Positions 48,468 to 55,587 of a stretch of DNA of 64,000 nucleotides are shown one piece after another. The stretch is taken from assembly GCF_029961765.1 (NCBI RefSeq), contig NZ_CP124681.1, positions 558,001-622,000 on the forward strand, written 5' to 3'. Position 1 is the first letter of the stretch; each line of letters begins with the position of its first letter. The stretch comes from Nocardioides sp. QY071 (GTDB taxonomy: Bacteria; Actinomycetota; Actinomycetes; Propionibacteriales; Nocardioidaceae). The position numbers and the translations under genes were made by a program. Under the pieces are notes generated by a model that was not told the DNA's origin, did no database searches, and saw nothing but the letters and a program-made list of their open reading frames with translations.

Positions 48468-49663
48468 CCGTTCTCTCCGCACCCGTCCGACACCGGTTGG
48501 CCCGGGGCACCAGGTGGCACGCCGGGACCCGTGAGGTCCGCCTGTCGCACCTGCTCCTCGGGGGGCAGAACGGGATGACCGGACACGAGTTCGCGACGGC
48601 CATGATCGACCCGCTGTGGCCCTCGCGCCGGGTCGTCGAGGGGCCGCACGCGCACCTGCTGGAACGCGGCCCCGAGCAGTCCGACCGGGACATCCTCAGG
48701 TCCTCCTACGCGCGGATGGCACGAGCCTGCATCCGACACACCGGGGTCTACTTCGACGCGACCGACGACGCCGGGATCGTGGCCCAGGCCCGGCAGGTCC
48801 TCGCCCGCGCGGCGGGTCGGTCCGCCGACGTGCCGACGGGGGTGATGCACTCGCCGCCGGGCCAGCCGGTGCTCGTCGTACCGATCGCGGACTCGAGCTG
48901 CTTCCAGGTGATCGACGGCCACCACCGGATCGCGCTGGCCGCCGCGGCCGGGGCGACCACGATGCCCGTGCGGGTTCGCCGCGGCAAGGTGACCACGCCG
49001 CTGCAGGACCTGCTCCACGAGATGTCGTGGCTCGAGGGCGGCCGGGAGCTCTACCAGCCGGTCGACTCACCCGAGCTCACGGCGATGTGGCCGATCGTGC
49101 GCTGCTGCATCGACCGGCTCGAGGCGATGGAGGCCTTCCTGCGCGCGCGGGGCCTGCTCGAGGGGAGCTACCTCGACGTGGCCAGCTGCTACGGCTGGTT
49201 CGTCGGCCAGATGGCGGAGCGCGGGATGGCGGCCGAGGGCATCGAGCGCGACCCGCTCGGCGCCACCCTGGGCCGGCTGGTCTACGGCGTCGACCCGGAC
49301 CGGATCCGGATCGGTGACGTCGTTGACGCCCTGCGCGGGACCCGGGAGCAGTGGGACGTGGTGTCGTGCTTCAGCCTGCTGCACCACTTCGTCCTCGGCC
49401 GCGGTGCCTGCGACGAGGTCGAGCTGATCCGGCTGCTCGACAGGTCGACGCGGCGGGTGCTCTTCTTCGACACCGGGCAGGAGCACGAGCGCTGGTTCCA
49501 CAAGTCGCTGCGCGGCTGGAACCCCGAGCACATCCGCGAGTTCCTGCTGACCAACACCACCTTCGACCAGGTCCTCGACCTCGGCCCCGACCGCGACGCG
49601 GTCGGCCCGTACGCCGAGAACTACGGGCGGCACCTGTTCGTGTGCACCCGCGGGGACCGGTGA
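48464..49663 (+). CDS. ParB-like nuclease-fold / SAM methyltransferase fusion
   Basis: 399 residues in two parts. The N-terminal half (about 20-180) has a ParB/Srx-like motif VIDGHHRIALAAAAGATTMP (His-His at 153-154), preceded by VLVVPIADSSCFQ. The C-terminal half (about 235-395) is a Rossmann methyltransferase: YLDVASCYGWFVGQMAERGM as the SAM-binding loop, IGDVVDALRG, then WDVVSCFSLLHHFVLGRG. It probably methylates a sugar or lipid-linked intermediate in this operon; the ParB-like part may act as a phosphotransfer or binding module. ATG overlaps the sulfotransferase stop and the stop overlaps the next GTG, both by 4 bp. Confidence 0.78.
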   Translation: MTVLSAPVRHRLARGTRWHAGTREVRLSHLLLGGQNGMTGHEFATAMIDPLWPSRRVVEGPHAHLLERGPEQSDRDILRSSYARMARACIRHTGVYFDATDDAGIVAQARQVLARAAGRSADVPTGVMHSPPGQPVLVVPIADSSCFQVIDGHHRIALAAAAGATTMPVRVRRGKVTTPLQDLLHEMSWLEGGRELYQPVDSPELTAMWPIVRCCIDRLEAMEAFLRARGLLEGSYLDVASCYGWFVGQMAERGMAAEGIERDPLGATLGRLVYGVDPDRIRIGDVVDALRGTREQWDVVSCFSLLHHFVLGRGACDEVELIRLLDRSTRRVLFFDTGQEHERWFHKSLRGWNPEHIREFLLTNTTFDQVLDLGPDRDAVGPYAENYGRHLFVCTRGDR

Positions 49664-50838
49664 GCGCGGTGACCAGCGAGCTCCTCGAGACGGTCGCCGA
49701 GCTGTGGCCCGGCGCCGACGTCGTCCCGGCCGGTACGGCGGGCGACGGCCGGCCGGTCCGTGCCCGCTACGCCCTGCTCAGCCGTGGCGAGGACCCCACC
49801 GTCCTCGTGCCGGTGGAGTCGGCGACGGCCGCCGGCGCCTCGCTGCGCCGGTTCAGCACCGCCTCCTCGTGGTGGGAGACGACGACCCGGGTGGCCGCGG
49901 GTGCCGCCGTGCGCGCCGTCCCCGGCCTGCTGCGGCAGCGGGTCGAGATCCGCGGCGGCCACGACGGGCTGGCCGAGCACCTCTCGGAGGTCCTCGGGAC
50001 CAGGGTCAGCTTCAGCATCAGCATCGGCACCGCCCGGGTGAACCGGAAGCCGGTGCTGCAGGTCTTCGACGAGGACGGCCGTTGCCGGGCGTTCGCCAAG
50101 GTCGGCTGGTCGGAGAACACCTGCGCCGACGTCACCGCGGAGGGCCGGGCCCTGGCGACCGTGACGGCGCTCTCGTACGAGCACGTGGTCCCACCCCCCT
50201 TGCTGGCCCGTACGTCGTGGGCCGGGCGGCCGGTCCTCGTGATCGGACCGCTGCAGCCCTCGCCCTGGCGTCGGCACCGGCGGTCCTGGACGCCCCCCGA
50301 GGAGGCGATGACCGAGCTCGCGTCGTCCTTCGCCTCGCCGGACGGGCGGCTCGCCGACTCCGCGTGGTGGCACCGCCAGTGGGAGGCGACCGGCGCGCTG
50401 ACGGACCCGGTGCTGCGCGGCCGCTTCGGGCGGGCGATGGAGCGCGTCGACTCGATCGTCGGCCGCCGGGAGCTGAGCTGGGGTGCCTGGCACGGCGACT
50501 GGACCCCGTGGAACATGGCGATCGCCGGCGACGCCGTCCTGCTGTGGGACTGGGAGCGGTTCGAGACCGGCGTGCCGATGGGCCTGGACCCGCTGCACTA
50601 CGTCGTGAACTCGTTCAACGCCGGCGTGCCGACGTCACCGGAGGGCGTGCTGCGCGCACTGTGCTTCGCGTCGTACCGCGACCGCAGCCTCGGTGGCGAG
50701 CCGCACGTGACGAGCCTGCTCTACCTGGTCGCGATCCTGACCCGCTACCTGCGCCTGGTGGAGGTGCCCGGCGGCGAGCACATCTCGCCGCGCGCGATGC
50801 AGACCCTGATCGCACTCGAGCGCCTGACCCAGGTGTGA
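49660..50838 (+). CDS. aminoglycoside-phosphotransferase-like kinase
   Basis: 392 residues, last gene of the + strand polysaccharide operon. The kinase-like catalytic loop is clear at about 276-300: GAWHGDWTPWNMAIAGDAVL with LWDWERFE after it (Brenner motif HGDxxxxN and the metal-binding Asp). N-terminal lobe features are weaker (RAFAKVGWSENTCADVTAEG with a plausible ATP lysine). It most likely phosphorylates a small molecule or sugar connected with the polymer, not an antibiotic; that is inference from context. GTG 49660 overlaps the methyltransferase stop (GTGA). Convergent with the next gene, 39 bp apart. Confidence 0.75.
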   Translation: MSAVTSELLETVAELWPGADVVPAGTAGDGRPVRARYALLSRGEDPTVLVPVESATAAGASLRRFSTASSWWETTTRVAAGAAVRAVPGLLRQRVEIRGGHDGLAEHLSEVLGTRVSFSISIGTARVNRKPVLQVFDEDGRCRAFAKVGWSENTCADVTAEGRALATVTALSYEHVVPPPLLARTSWAGRPVLVIGPLQPSPWRRHRRSWTPPEEAMTELASSFASPDGRLADSAWWHRQWEATGALTDPVLRGRFGRAMERVDSIVGRRELSWGAWHGDWTPWNMAIAGDAVLLWDWERFETGVPMGLDPLHYVVNSFNAGVPTSPEGVLRALCFASYRDRSLGGEPHVTSLLYLVAILTRYLRLVEVPGGEHISPRAMQTLIALERLTQV

Positions 50839-50877
50839 ACCCGGGGCAGGCGCTCGAGAGGGGATCTCGGCCTACGC

Positions 50878-52329
50878 TCAGCGCAGGTGCGGCGATCCGG
50901 CCAGCACCTGGGCGAACTCGTTGAGCTTCTCCGGGGTGCCGAGCGTCCACGGAGCGGTGCTGTTGAGCTCGCTGTCGAAGTAGGAGTAGGCGATCCCGCC
51001 GAAGTCCTCCATGCTCTGCACGGTGTTGGCGATCTCGGTCGGCCGGTCGACGGCCGCCTTGTCGGTGATCCCGGTCTCGCCGAGCGCCCAGTCGACGTCG
51101 ACGGTGCGAGCCCAGGCCGCGATCTTCTGGAAGTAGCCGGGCATGTCGACCCAGCGCAGGTCCATCTTGCCGTCCTTGACCGCGCCGTACTCCTGGTAGA
51201 TGTCGAAGCCCGCGACGTCGATCTTCACGCCCCGCGGCCAGATGTTCGCCAGGCTGTACTGCGGGTCGCCGTAGAACTGGTGCCAGCCGGTCACGATCAC
51301 GGTGAACGCCACGTTCGGGGCGATGCCGCGGATGATCGGCGCGAGGTGCTCCTGCATCCGGCGCCACTCCTGGATGTCGCCGTCGTTCTCCGGCTCGTGG
51401 TGGAAGGCCACCCAGACCGGGCCGTCGAGCGCGGCCAGGCGCTGCGCGAGGTCACTCGCCCAGGCGTCGCCCTTGCCGTCGGCCATCTCGGTCCAGCTGT
51501 ACGGCGGCTTGAAGCTGATCCACGGCAGCCGGCCGGCGGCCAGGTCGGTCGTGGCGGTCTTGACGGCGCTGGAGACGCCGGTGCCGGTGTAATAGGTACG
51601 GCGCACCGCGAGCTTGCTGCCGAGCTGCTGCTCGAGCGCGGTGGGGTCCGTGTTGCCGCCGTGGGCCGCGCCGATGTACGTGCCGCACGCGGGGATGCCG
51701 CGCGCGTCCCGGCTGCAGCCGTTGGTCAGCGTGCCCGCCGCGCCCTTGCCGCCACGGGGGGTGACCCGCAGGTCGTCGACCAGCAGGCGCTGCCCCGAGG
51801 TGAGCGACGGCGTACGGAATCGGAGCTTGAACACCGAGTTCGCCGCCTTCGCGGTCATCTTGACCTTCACCCGGGTCCAGGCCCGGCCCTTGGCGTTCAC
51901 GGTCCTCGTCTTGGTCTGCAGGGTGTGTCCCTTGACCTCACGGACCCGCAGCGCGACGGCGCGCTGGCCGGTCGATCGGACCCAGGCCCGCACGACGTAC
52001 GCCGTGCCCTTGGCGTGGGCGCCGCCGAACTTGCGCTTGCTCACGGCCGCGGCCGGCCCGTGCTTCTTGGTCCGGACGACCAGCGCCCGGCTGTGGTTGC
52101 GTCCCGCGCCGGTGCGCGAGAGCTTCACCCGGCTGCCGCCGACACCGGCGAACCCGTCCAGGTGCGACTCGAAGGTGCCGGTCGGGACCGTCTCCTTCGC
52201 TGCCGTGCCGGGCTGCGCCGACGTCGGCACCGCCGCGACGGCGCTGGCCATCAGCACCGCAGCCAGGACCGGTAGCCAGAGCCACCGCACGAGGCCGTTC
52301 TTGTTCTTTGTCTTCTCGGCGTCCTGCAC
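50878..52329 (-). CDS. secreted GH26-like glycoside hydrolase
   Basis: 483 residues. Membrane/signal helix near 15-35 (RWLWLPVLAAVLMASAVAAV), a carbohydrate-binding-like beta-sandwich (about 45-175, including YVVRAWVRSTGQRAVALRVR), then a TIM-barrel catalytic domain starting ACGTYIGAAHGG. Candidate acid/base Glu312 in VWVAFHHEPEND and nucleophile Glu418 in WALGETGI fit glycoside hydrolase family 26 (mannanase/endoglycosidase type). Probably trims or releases the surface polymer. GTG 52329 was chosen because GGGAGGT precedes it by about 6 bp; the longer open frame upstream runs into repeats. Confidence 0.82.
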   Translation of the reverse strand: MQDAEKTKNKNGLVRWLWLPVLAAVLMASAVAAVPTSAQPGTAAKETVPTGTFESHLDGFAGVGGSRVKLSRTGAGRNHSRALVVRTKKHGPAAAVSKRKFGGAHAKGTAYVVRAWVRSTGQRAVALRVREVKGHTLQTKTRTVNAKGRAWTRVKVKMTAKAANSVFKLRFRTPSLTSGQRLLVDDLRVTPRGGKGAAGTLTNGCSRDARGIPACGTYIGAAHGGNTDPTALEQQLGSKLAVRRTYYTGTGVSSAVKTATTDLAAGRLPWISFKPPYSWTEMADGKGDAWASDLAQRLAALDGPVWVAFHHEPENDGDIQEWRRMQEHLAPIIRGIAPNVAFTVIVTGWHQFYGDPQYSLANIWPRGVKIDVAGFDIYQEYGAVKDGKMDLRWVDMPGYFQKIAAWARTVDVDWALGETGITDKAAVDRPTEIANTVQSMEDFGGIAYSYFDSELNSTAPWTLGTPEKLNEFAQVLAGSPHLR

Positions 52330-52439
52330 GACGCCACCTCCCCGGATCTCCGGGGCCGTGGGAGCGGGATTACGGCCCTCGTTCTCTCTTGTCATCGGCT
52401 CGATTGGAACCGGAAGGAGAGTTCGGGGCCAATATCCTC

Positions 52440-52451
52440 CCCCATTTGAGG
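52440..52451. promoter_or_regulatory. CCC-A/T-GG motif upstream of the GH26-like gene
   Basis: CCCCATTTGAGG, 111 bp upstream of the - strand hydrolase start. A second, weaker match (GGCCAATATCC) lies at about 52428-52438. One of six related motifs. Confidence 0.3.
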
Positions 52452-52462
52452 TACGGCGCATG

Positions 52463-53140
52463 CGGTGGTCGAGGTCCGAGGAGCGCCAGCGACGGGCCCT
52501 GCGGTGGTTGAGGTGCGAGGAGCGCCAGCGACGAGCCTCGAAACCACCCGACCAACCTCGAAACCGTCCTGGACGACAAGGGAAGGTCGTCGAGAAGACC
52601 TGTTCGTTCCAGCATGTGCGCGACGGGATCGAGTCATGATCCTGCACCTCTCGGACGGCATGCCGCAGGTGGTCGACCCGTGCTTGCTGGGGATGGCGAT
52701 CGCCCGTCACGAAACCATGATGACGCCTCGTCCGGTGGTTGAGGTGCGAGGAGCGCTAGCGACGAGCCTCGAAACCACCGGGGCCATCCGTGCCAACTGT
52801 CCGCGGGCTTCGGTGGCGTCGGTGGTTGAGATCCGAAAGGCAGCAACGAGGACAGTGCGGAGATGGTCGGGTTCCGCGGTCGGGCCGCGGTCCGCGTCCG
52901 GAGGTCGAGGAGGTCGCGCAGCGACCGTCACGAGACCACCGCAACCAATCCTCGTCCGGTGGTTGAGGTGCGAGGAGCGCCAGCGACGAGCCTCGAAACC
53001 ACCGGGGCCGTTTGCGCGAACTGTCCGCGGGCCTTCGGGTGCGTAGCCGGTTGCGTTCCGAAAGGCAGCGACGAGGAAGGTCGGGAGGTGGCTGGGTTCC
53101 GCGGTCGGGCTGCGGTTCGCGCGCGGTCGAAAACCCCTAG
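52463..53140. repeat. repeat array upstream of HNH copy 2
   Basis: The 873 bp between the hydrolase and HNH copy 2 hold no intact gene. Repeat A (CGGTGGTTGAGGTGCGAGGA plus GCGCCAGCGACGAGCCTCG) occurs at 52463-52498 (degenerate), 52502-52549, 52732-52780 and 52956-53007; its ends CCGGTGGTT/AACCACCGG form 9-bp inverted repeats. Repeat B lies at 52900-52940. The part from 52732 onward matches 36098-36508 in inverted orientation, down to the segment just before the SOS-like box (GTCGAAAACCCC and AGAAACAAGG in both). Confidence 0.85.
52636..52723 (+). pseudogene. short remnant of a third DUF222/HNH gene
   Basis: Reads MILHLSDGMPQVVDPCLLGM then AIARHETMM, recognisably the GDGTPEVADLALVEMAIARH block of the HNH copies. 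The DNA just before it (CATGTGCGCGACGGGATCGA then GTCATGATC) resembles the promoter-start segment of the HNH genes, but the intervening 60 or so codons are missing. An internally deleted, dead copy inside the repeat array. Confidence 0.6.
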
Positions 53141-53174
53141 AAACAAGGAGAAAGTCCCCGACAGGCCCCGTCAT

Positions 53175-53196
53175 TCGAACATGTGTGCGATAGAAT
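53175..53196 (+). promoter_or_regulatory. SOS-box-like operator and -10 of HNH copy 2
   Basis: TCGAACATGTGTGCGA (53175-53190) followed at once by TAGAAT (53191-53196), 6 nt and ATG 53203. Same layout as copy 1, with two changes from TCGAAC-N4-GTTCGA confined to one half and the spacer. It suggests DNA-damage control and a leaderless message. Confidence 0.65.
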
Positions 53197-53202
53197 CGAG
53201 GC

Positions 53203-54668
53203 ATGATCTCGGACCTTCGGATGCCACGCCGGAGCAGTTGCTCCACGCGGCCGACGACGGCGTCCGGATCCGCCGGCTCCACGAGGTCCAGCAGCTGGAA
53301 CTGCCGCTGGCCTGGGCCGATCTGCACTCCGGTGACCCGCAGGCCGAACCTGGCGCGGTCCCGGTCCGGTTCGGTGGGCCGCGGCTCATCGCCCTGGGTG
53401 GCGACGGGACTCCGGAGGTGGCCGACCTCGCGCTGGTCGAGATGGCGATCGCCCGTCACGAGCACGTGCTCGTGACCCGTGGCGCGTTGGCCGATGCGTT
53501 CGACCTGCGTCACCGCCTCCCGTCCGTGTGGGTCGGGGTCCGCGAGGGACGTTGTGAGGTGTGGGTGGTGCGGCGGGTTGTACGGATGTCCCGCAGCCTC
53601 GACCGCCACCAGGTACGGGTCGTCGACACCGCGGTGGCTGCTGCTCTGGACGAGGCACCGTCGCGGATTCTCGCGATCGCTGAAGCCAAGGTGATCGAGG
53701 CCGACCCCGTCGCCCACCAGGCCCGGATCAGCAAGAATCAGAACGACAAGGGCGTCTGGTACCCCAAGCCCCGCCCCGGATCCCAGGTCGACGACACCGA
53801 CGGCACTGCGGGGATCGGGACGGTGTTCGCGCGGCTCGACGAGGCCGACGCCCTCGCCCACCAACACACCGTCGACGACCTCGCAGCTGCCCTCGCCGAG
53901 CACGCCGACGTCCCCGACGGTGCCGAACCATTCTCGTTGGACCACTGGCGGGCCGAGGCGTTCGCCATGCTCGCCGACCCCGCCGCCGTCCTCGCCTTCC
54001 TGAACAGCATCGACGACACCTCGCAGGCAGAGGAGGTCGAGGAGGCTGCGCAGCAACCGTCAACCCCGGAGGTCGAGGAGGTTGCGCAGCAACCGTCACG
54101 AGACCACCGCAGCCCGACCGCCGAGCTCATCGTCCACATCTCCCTGACCGACACCGGCGAGTTCGGACCCCTCGCCCGCATCGAGAACCTCGGCCCGAGG
54201 CTCCTCGCCCAGGTCCGCAACCTCCTGCGCCGGCACGCGACCATCACCGTCCAACCGGTCATCGACCTGCACACCGGACGGTCGGTCAACGGCTACGAGC
54301 ACCCCACCGACGTCAAACGTCGCACCCAGCTACGCACGGTCGGGGACGTGTTCCCCCACGCCACCAACCTCTTCACGAAACAAGGTCGGGCACCGGACCA
54401 CGACCACACCACGCCGTACGACAAGCACGGCCCACCCGGCCAGACCGGTGATCACAACGACACGCCCCTCACCCGGCCCCACCATCGCGCCAAGACGCAT
54501 GTCTCCGGCTATACCGTCCTGCAGCTCGGGCCCGACCGATGGATCTGGGGCACACCCCACGGTCTCTACCGCCTCGTCACCGGCGGCGGCACCCGACCCA
54601 TCACCCGAGCCGAGTACCACCTGCTCGCGCAGCAGTCGGTCGAGCTCGCCGGAGCCTTCGCGGCCTGA
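53203..54668 (+). pseudogene. DUF222/HNH endonuclease-like gene, copy 2, frameshifted near its start
   Basis: From codon 6 on, the coding sequence matches copy 1 (LLHAADDGVRIRRLHEVQQL; C-terminal DHDHTTPYDKHGPPGQTGDH and HHRAKTH). But the ATG that copy 1 uses (here 53203) reads ISDLR and then leaves frame, because copy 1 has GACCTCTCGGATG where this copy has GACCTTCGGATG, one base fewer. The only upstream in-frame ATG (53181, giving MCAIESRHDLGPSDATPEQ and 495 residues) lies inside the SOS-like box and upstream of the -10, so it would not be on the predicted transcript. Two tandem repeat B copies sit in the linker. It may be dead, or rescued by another promoter or an internal start. Confidence 0.7.
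54032..54109. repeat. tandem repeat B inside HNH copy 2
   Basis: Two copies, 54032-54062 and 54068-54109, of the palindromic repeat (GAGGTCGAGGAGGTTGCGCA then GCAACCGTC) sit side by side in frame, encoding EEVEEAAQQPS and PEVEEVAQQPSRDHR. Copy 1 has one. Expansion has kept the frame downstream open. Confidence 0.75.
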
Positions 54669-54672
54669 CGGC

Positions 54673-55587
54673 TCAGATCCCGTGCCCCCGCCGATGAGCC
54701 AGGTGCAACAGCCGCTCGGCGCTCACCAGGTGCAGCGCGACCGCCGCGGCCAGGTACGCACGCGGCTCGAGCGGTGAGCTCCAGGCGGTCCGGGCGGCCC
54801 AGGGGAGGGCGTCGCGGCGGCCGAGGGCGGCGAGGGCGAACGCCTTGCGACCGGTCTCGCGGGCCAGGGCCCGCCGGTCGTCGAAGAAGACCGGATGCTT
54901 GGCCAGGCCGTAGTCGATCGCGGCCGCGATGGTCGCCCACTGCTGGGAGAACTGGGACCCGCCCCACCGCACCCGCACCAGCGGCGCCTCCACGAGCGCG
55001 AAGCCGCCGTGCTGTGCGGCGCGGATCATCCAGTCGAAGTCCTCGCCGTAGCTGCCGGGGATCTCCTCGTCGACGAGCCCGATCCGGTGCACGAGGTCGT
55101 GCCGCCGTACGACGACCGAGGACGGGTGCGCGGCCATCGTCCGGTGCCGGACCAGGTGGCGCAGCTCGAGCTCGGCCGGCGCCGGCACCCGGCGGGTGGT
55201 GGTGCCGTCGTAGGTCACCTCGATGCCGGTGACCGACGTCGGGGCGGTGCTGCCGGCGAGTGCGCGCACCTGGCGGCGCAGCTTGTCGGGGAGCCAGAGG
55301 TCGTCGTCGTCGCAGAAGGCGACCAGGTCGCCGCGGCCGGCGAGGATCCCGGTGTTGCGGGCGCCCGCGAGCCCGGGACTGCGGGTGTTGCGGACCACGT
55401 CGACCTGCCGCTCGACCGTGGTCCGCACGAGCAGCGGGTCGGGCTCGGAGCGGTCGAAGACGACGATCACGCGGATGCGACCGGGATACTCCTGCTCGAG
55501 CACCGCCGCGATCGCCTCGCGCACCATGACGGGGCGGTCGTGGGTCGCGATCACGACGTCGACCTCGGGCCAGATGTCATCCTGCAT
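54673..55587 (-). CDS. family 2 glycosyltransferase
   Basis: 304 residues, GT-A fold, inverting glycosyltransferase that adds a sugar from a nucleotide donor at the cytoplasmic membrane face. Seen: EVDVVIATHDRPVMVREAIA, the RNTRSPGLAGARNTGILAG loop, the metal-binding DDDD in LVAFCDDDDLWLPDKLRRQV (about residue 92) and the acceptor-side GSYGEDFDWMIRAAQHG. Its start lies inside the end of the ligase/Wzz gene (11-bp overlap), so the two are coupled. Convergent with HNH copy 2, 4 bp apart. Confidence 0.9.
   Translation of the reverse strand: MQDDIWPEVDVVIATHDRPVMVREAIAAVLEQEYPGRIRVIVVFDRSEPDPLLVRTTVERQVDVVRNTRSPGLAGARNTGILAGRGDLVAFCDDDDLWLPDKLRRQVRALAGSTAPTSVTGIEVTYDGTTTRRVPAPAELELRHLVRHRTMAAHPSSVVVRRHDLVHRIGLVDEEIPGSYGEDFDWMIRAAQHGGFALVEAPLVRVRWGGSQFSQQWATIAAAIDYGLAKHPVFFDDRRALARETGRKAFALAALGRRDALPWAARTAWSSPLEPRAYLAAAVALHLVSAERLLHLAHRRGHGI

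Noticed and set aside
49660..50838. Kinase-like gene read as an antibiotic-resistance aminoglycoside phosphotransferase.
   Set aside because: It is the last gene of a tightly overlapping polysaccharide operon and the N-terminal half is unlike known resistance enzymes; a sugar or small-molecule substrate is more likely.
34612..54668. HNH modules as ends of a composite transposon carrying the polysaccharide genes.
   Set aside because: No transposase, no clear terminal inverted repeats at the outer borders and no target-site duplication can be seen; the genes inside look like their neighbours in base composition.
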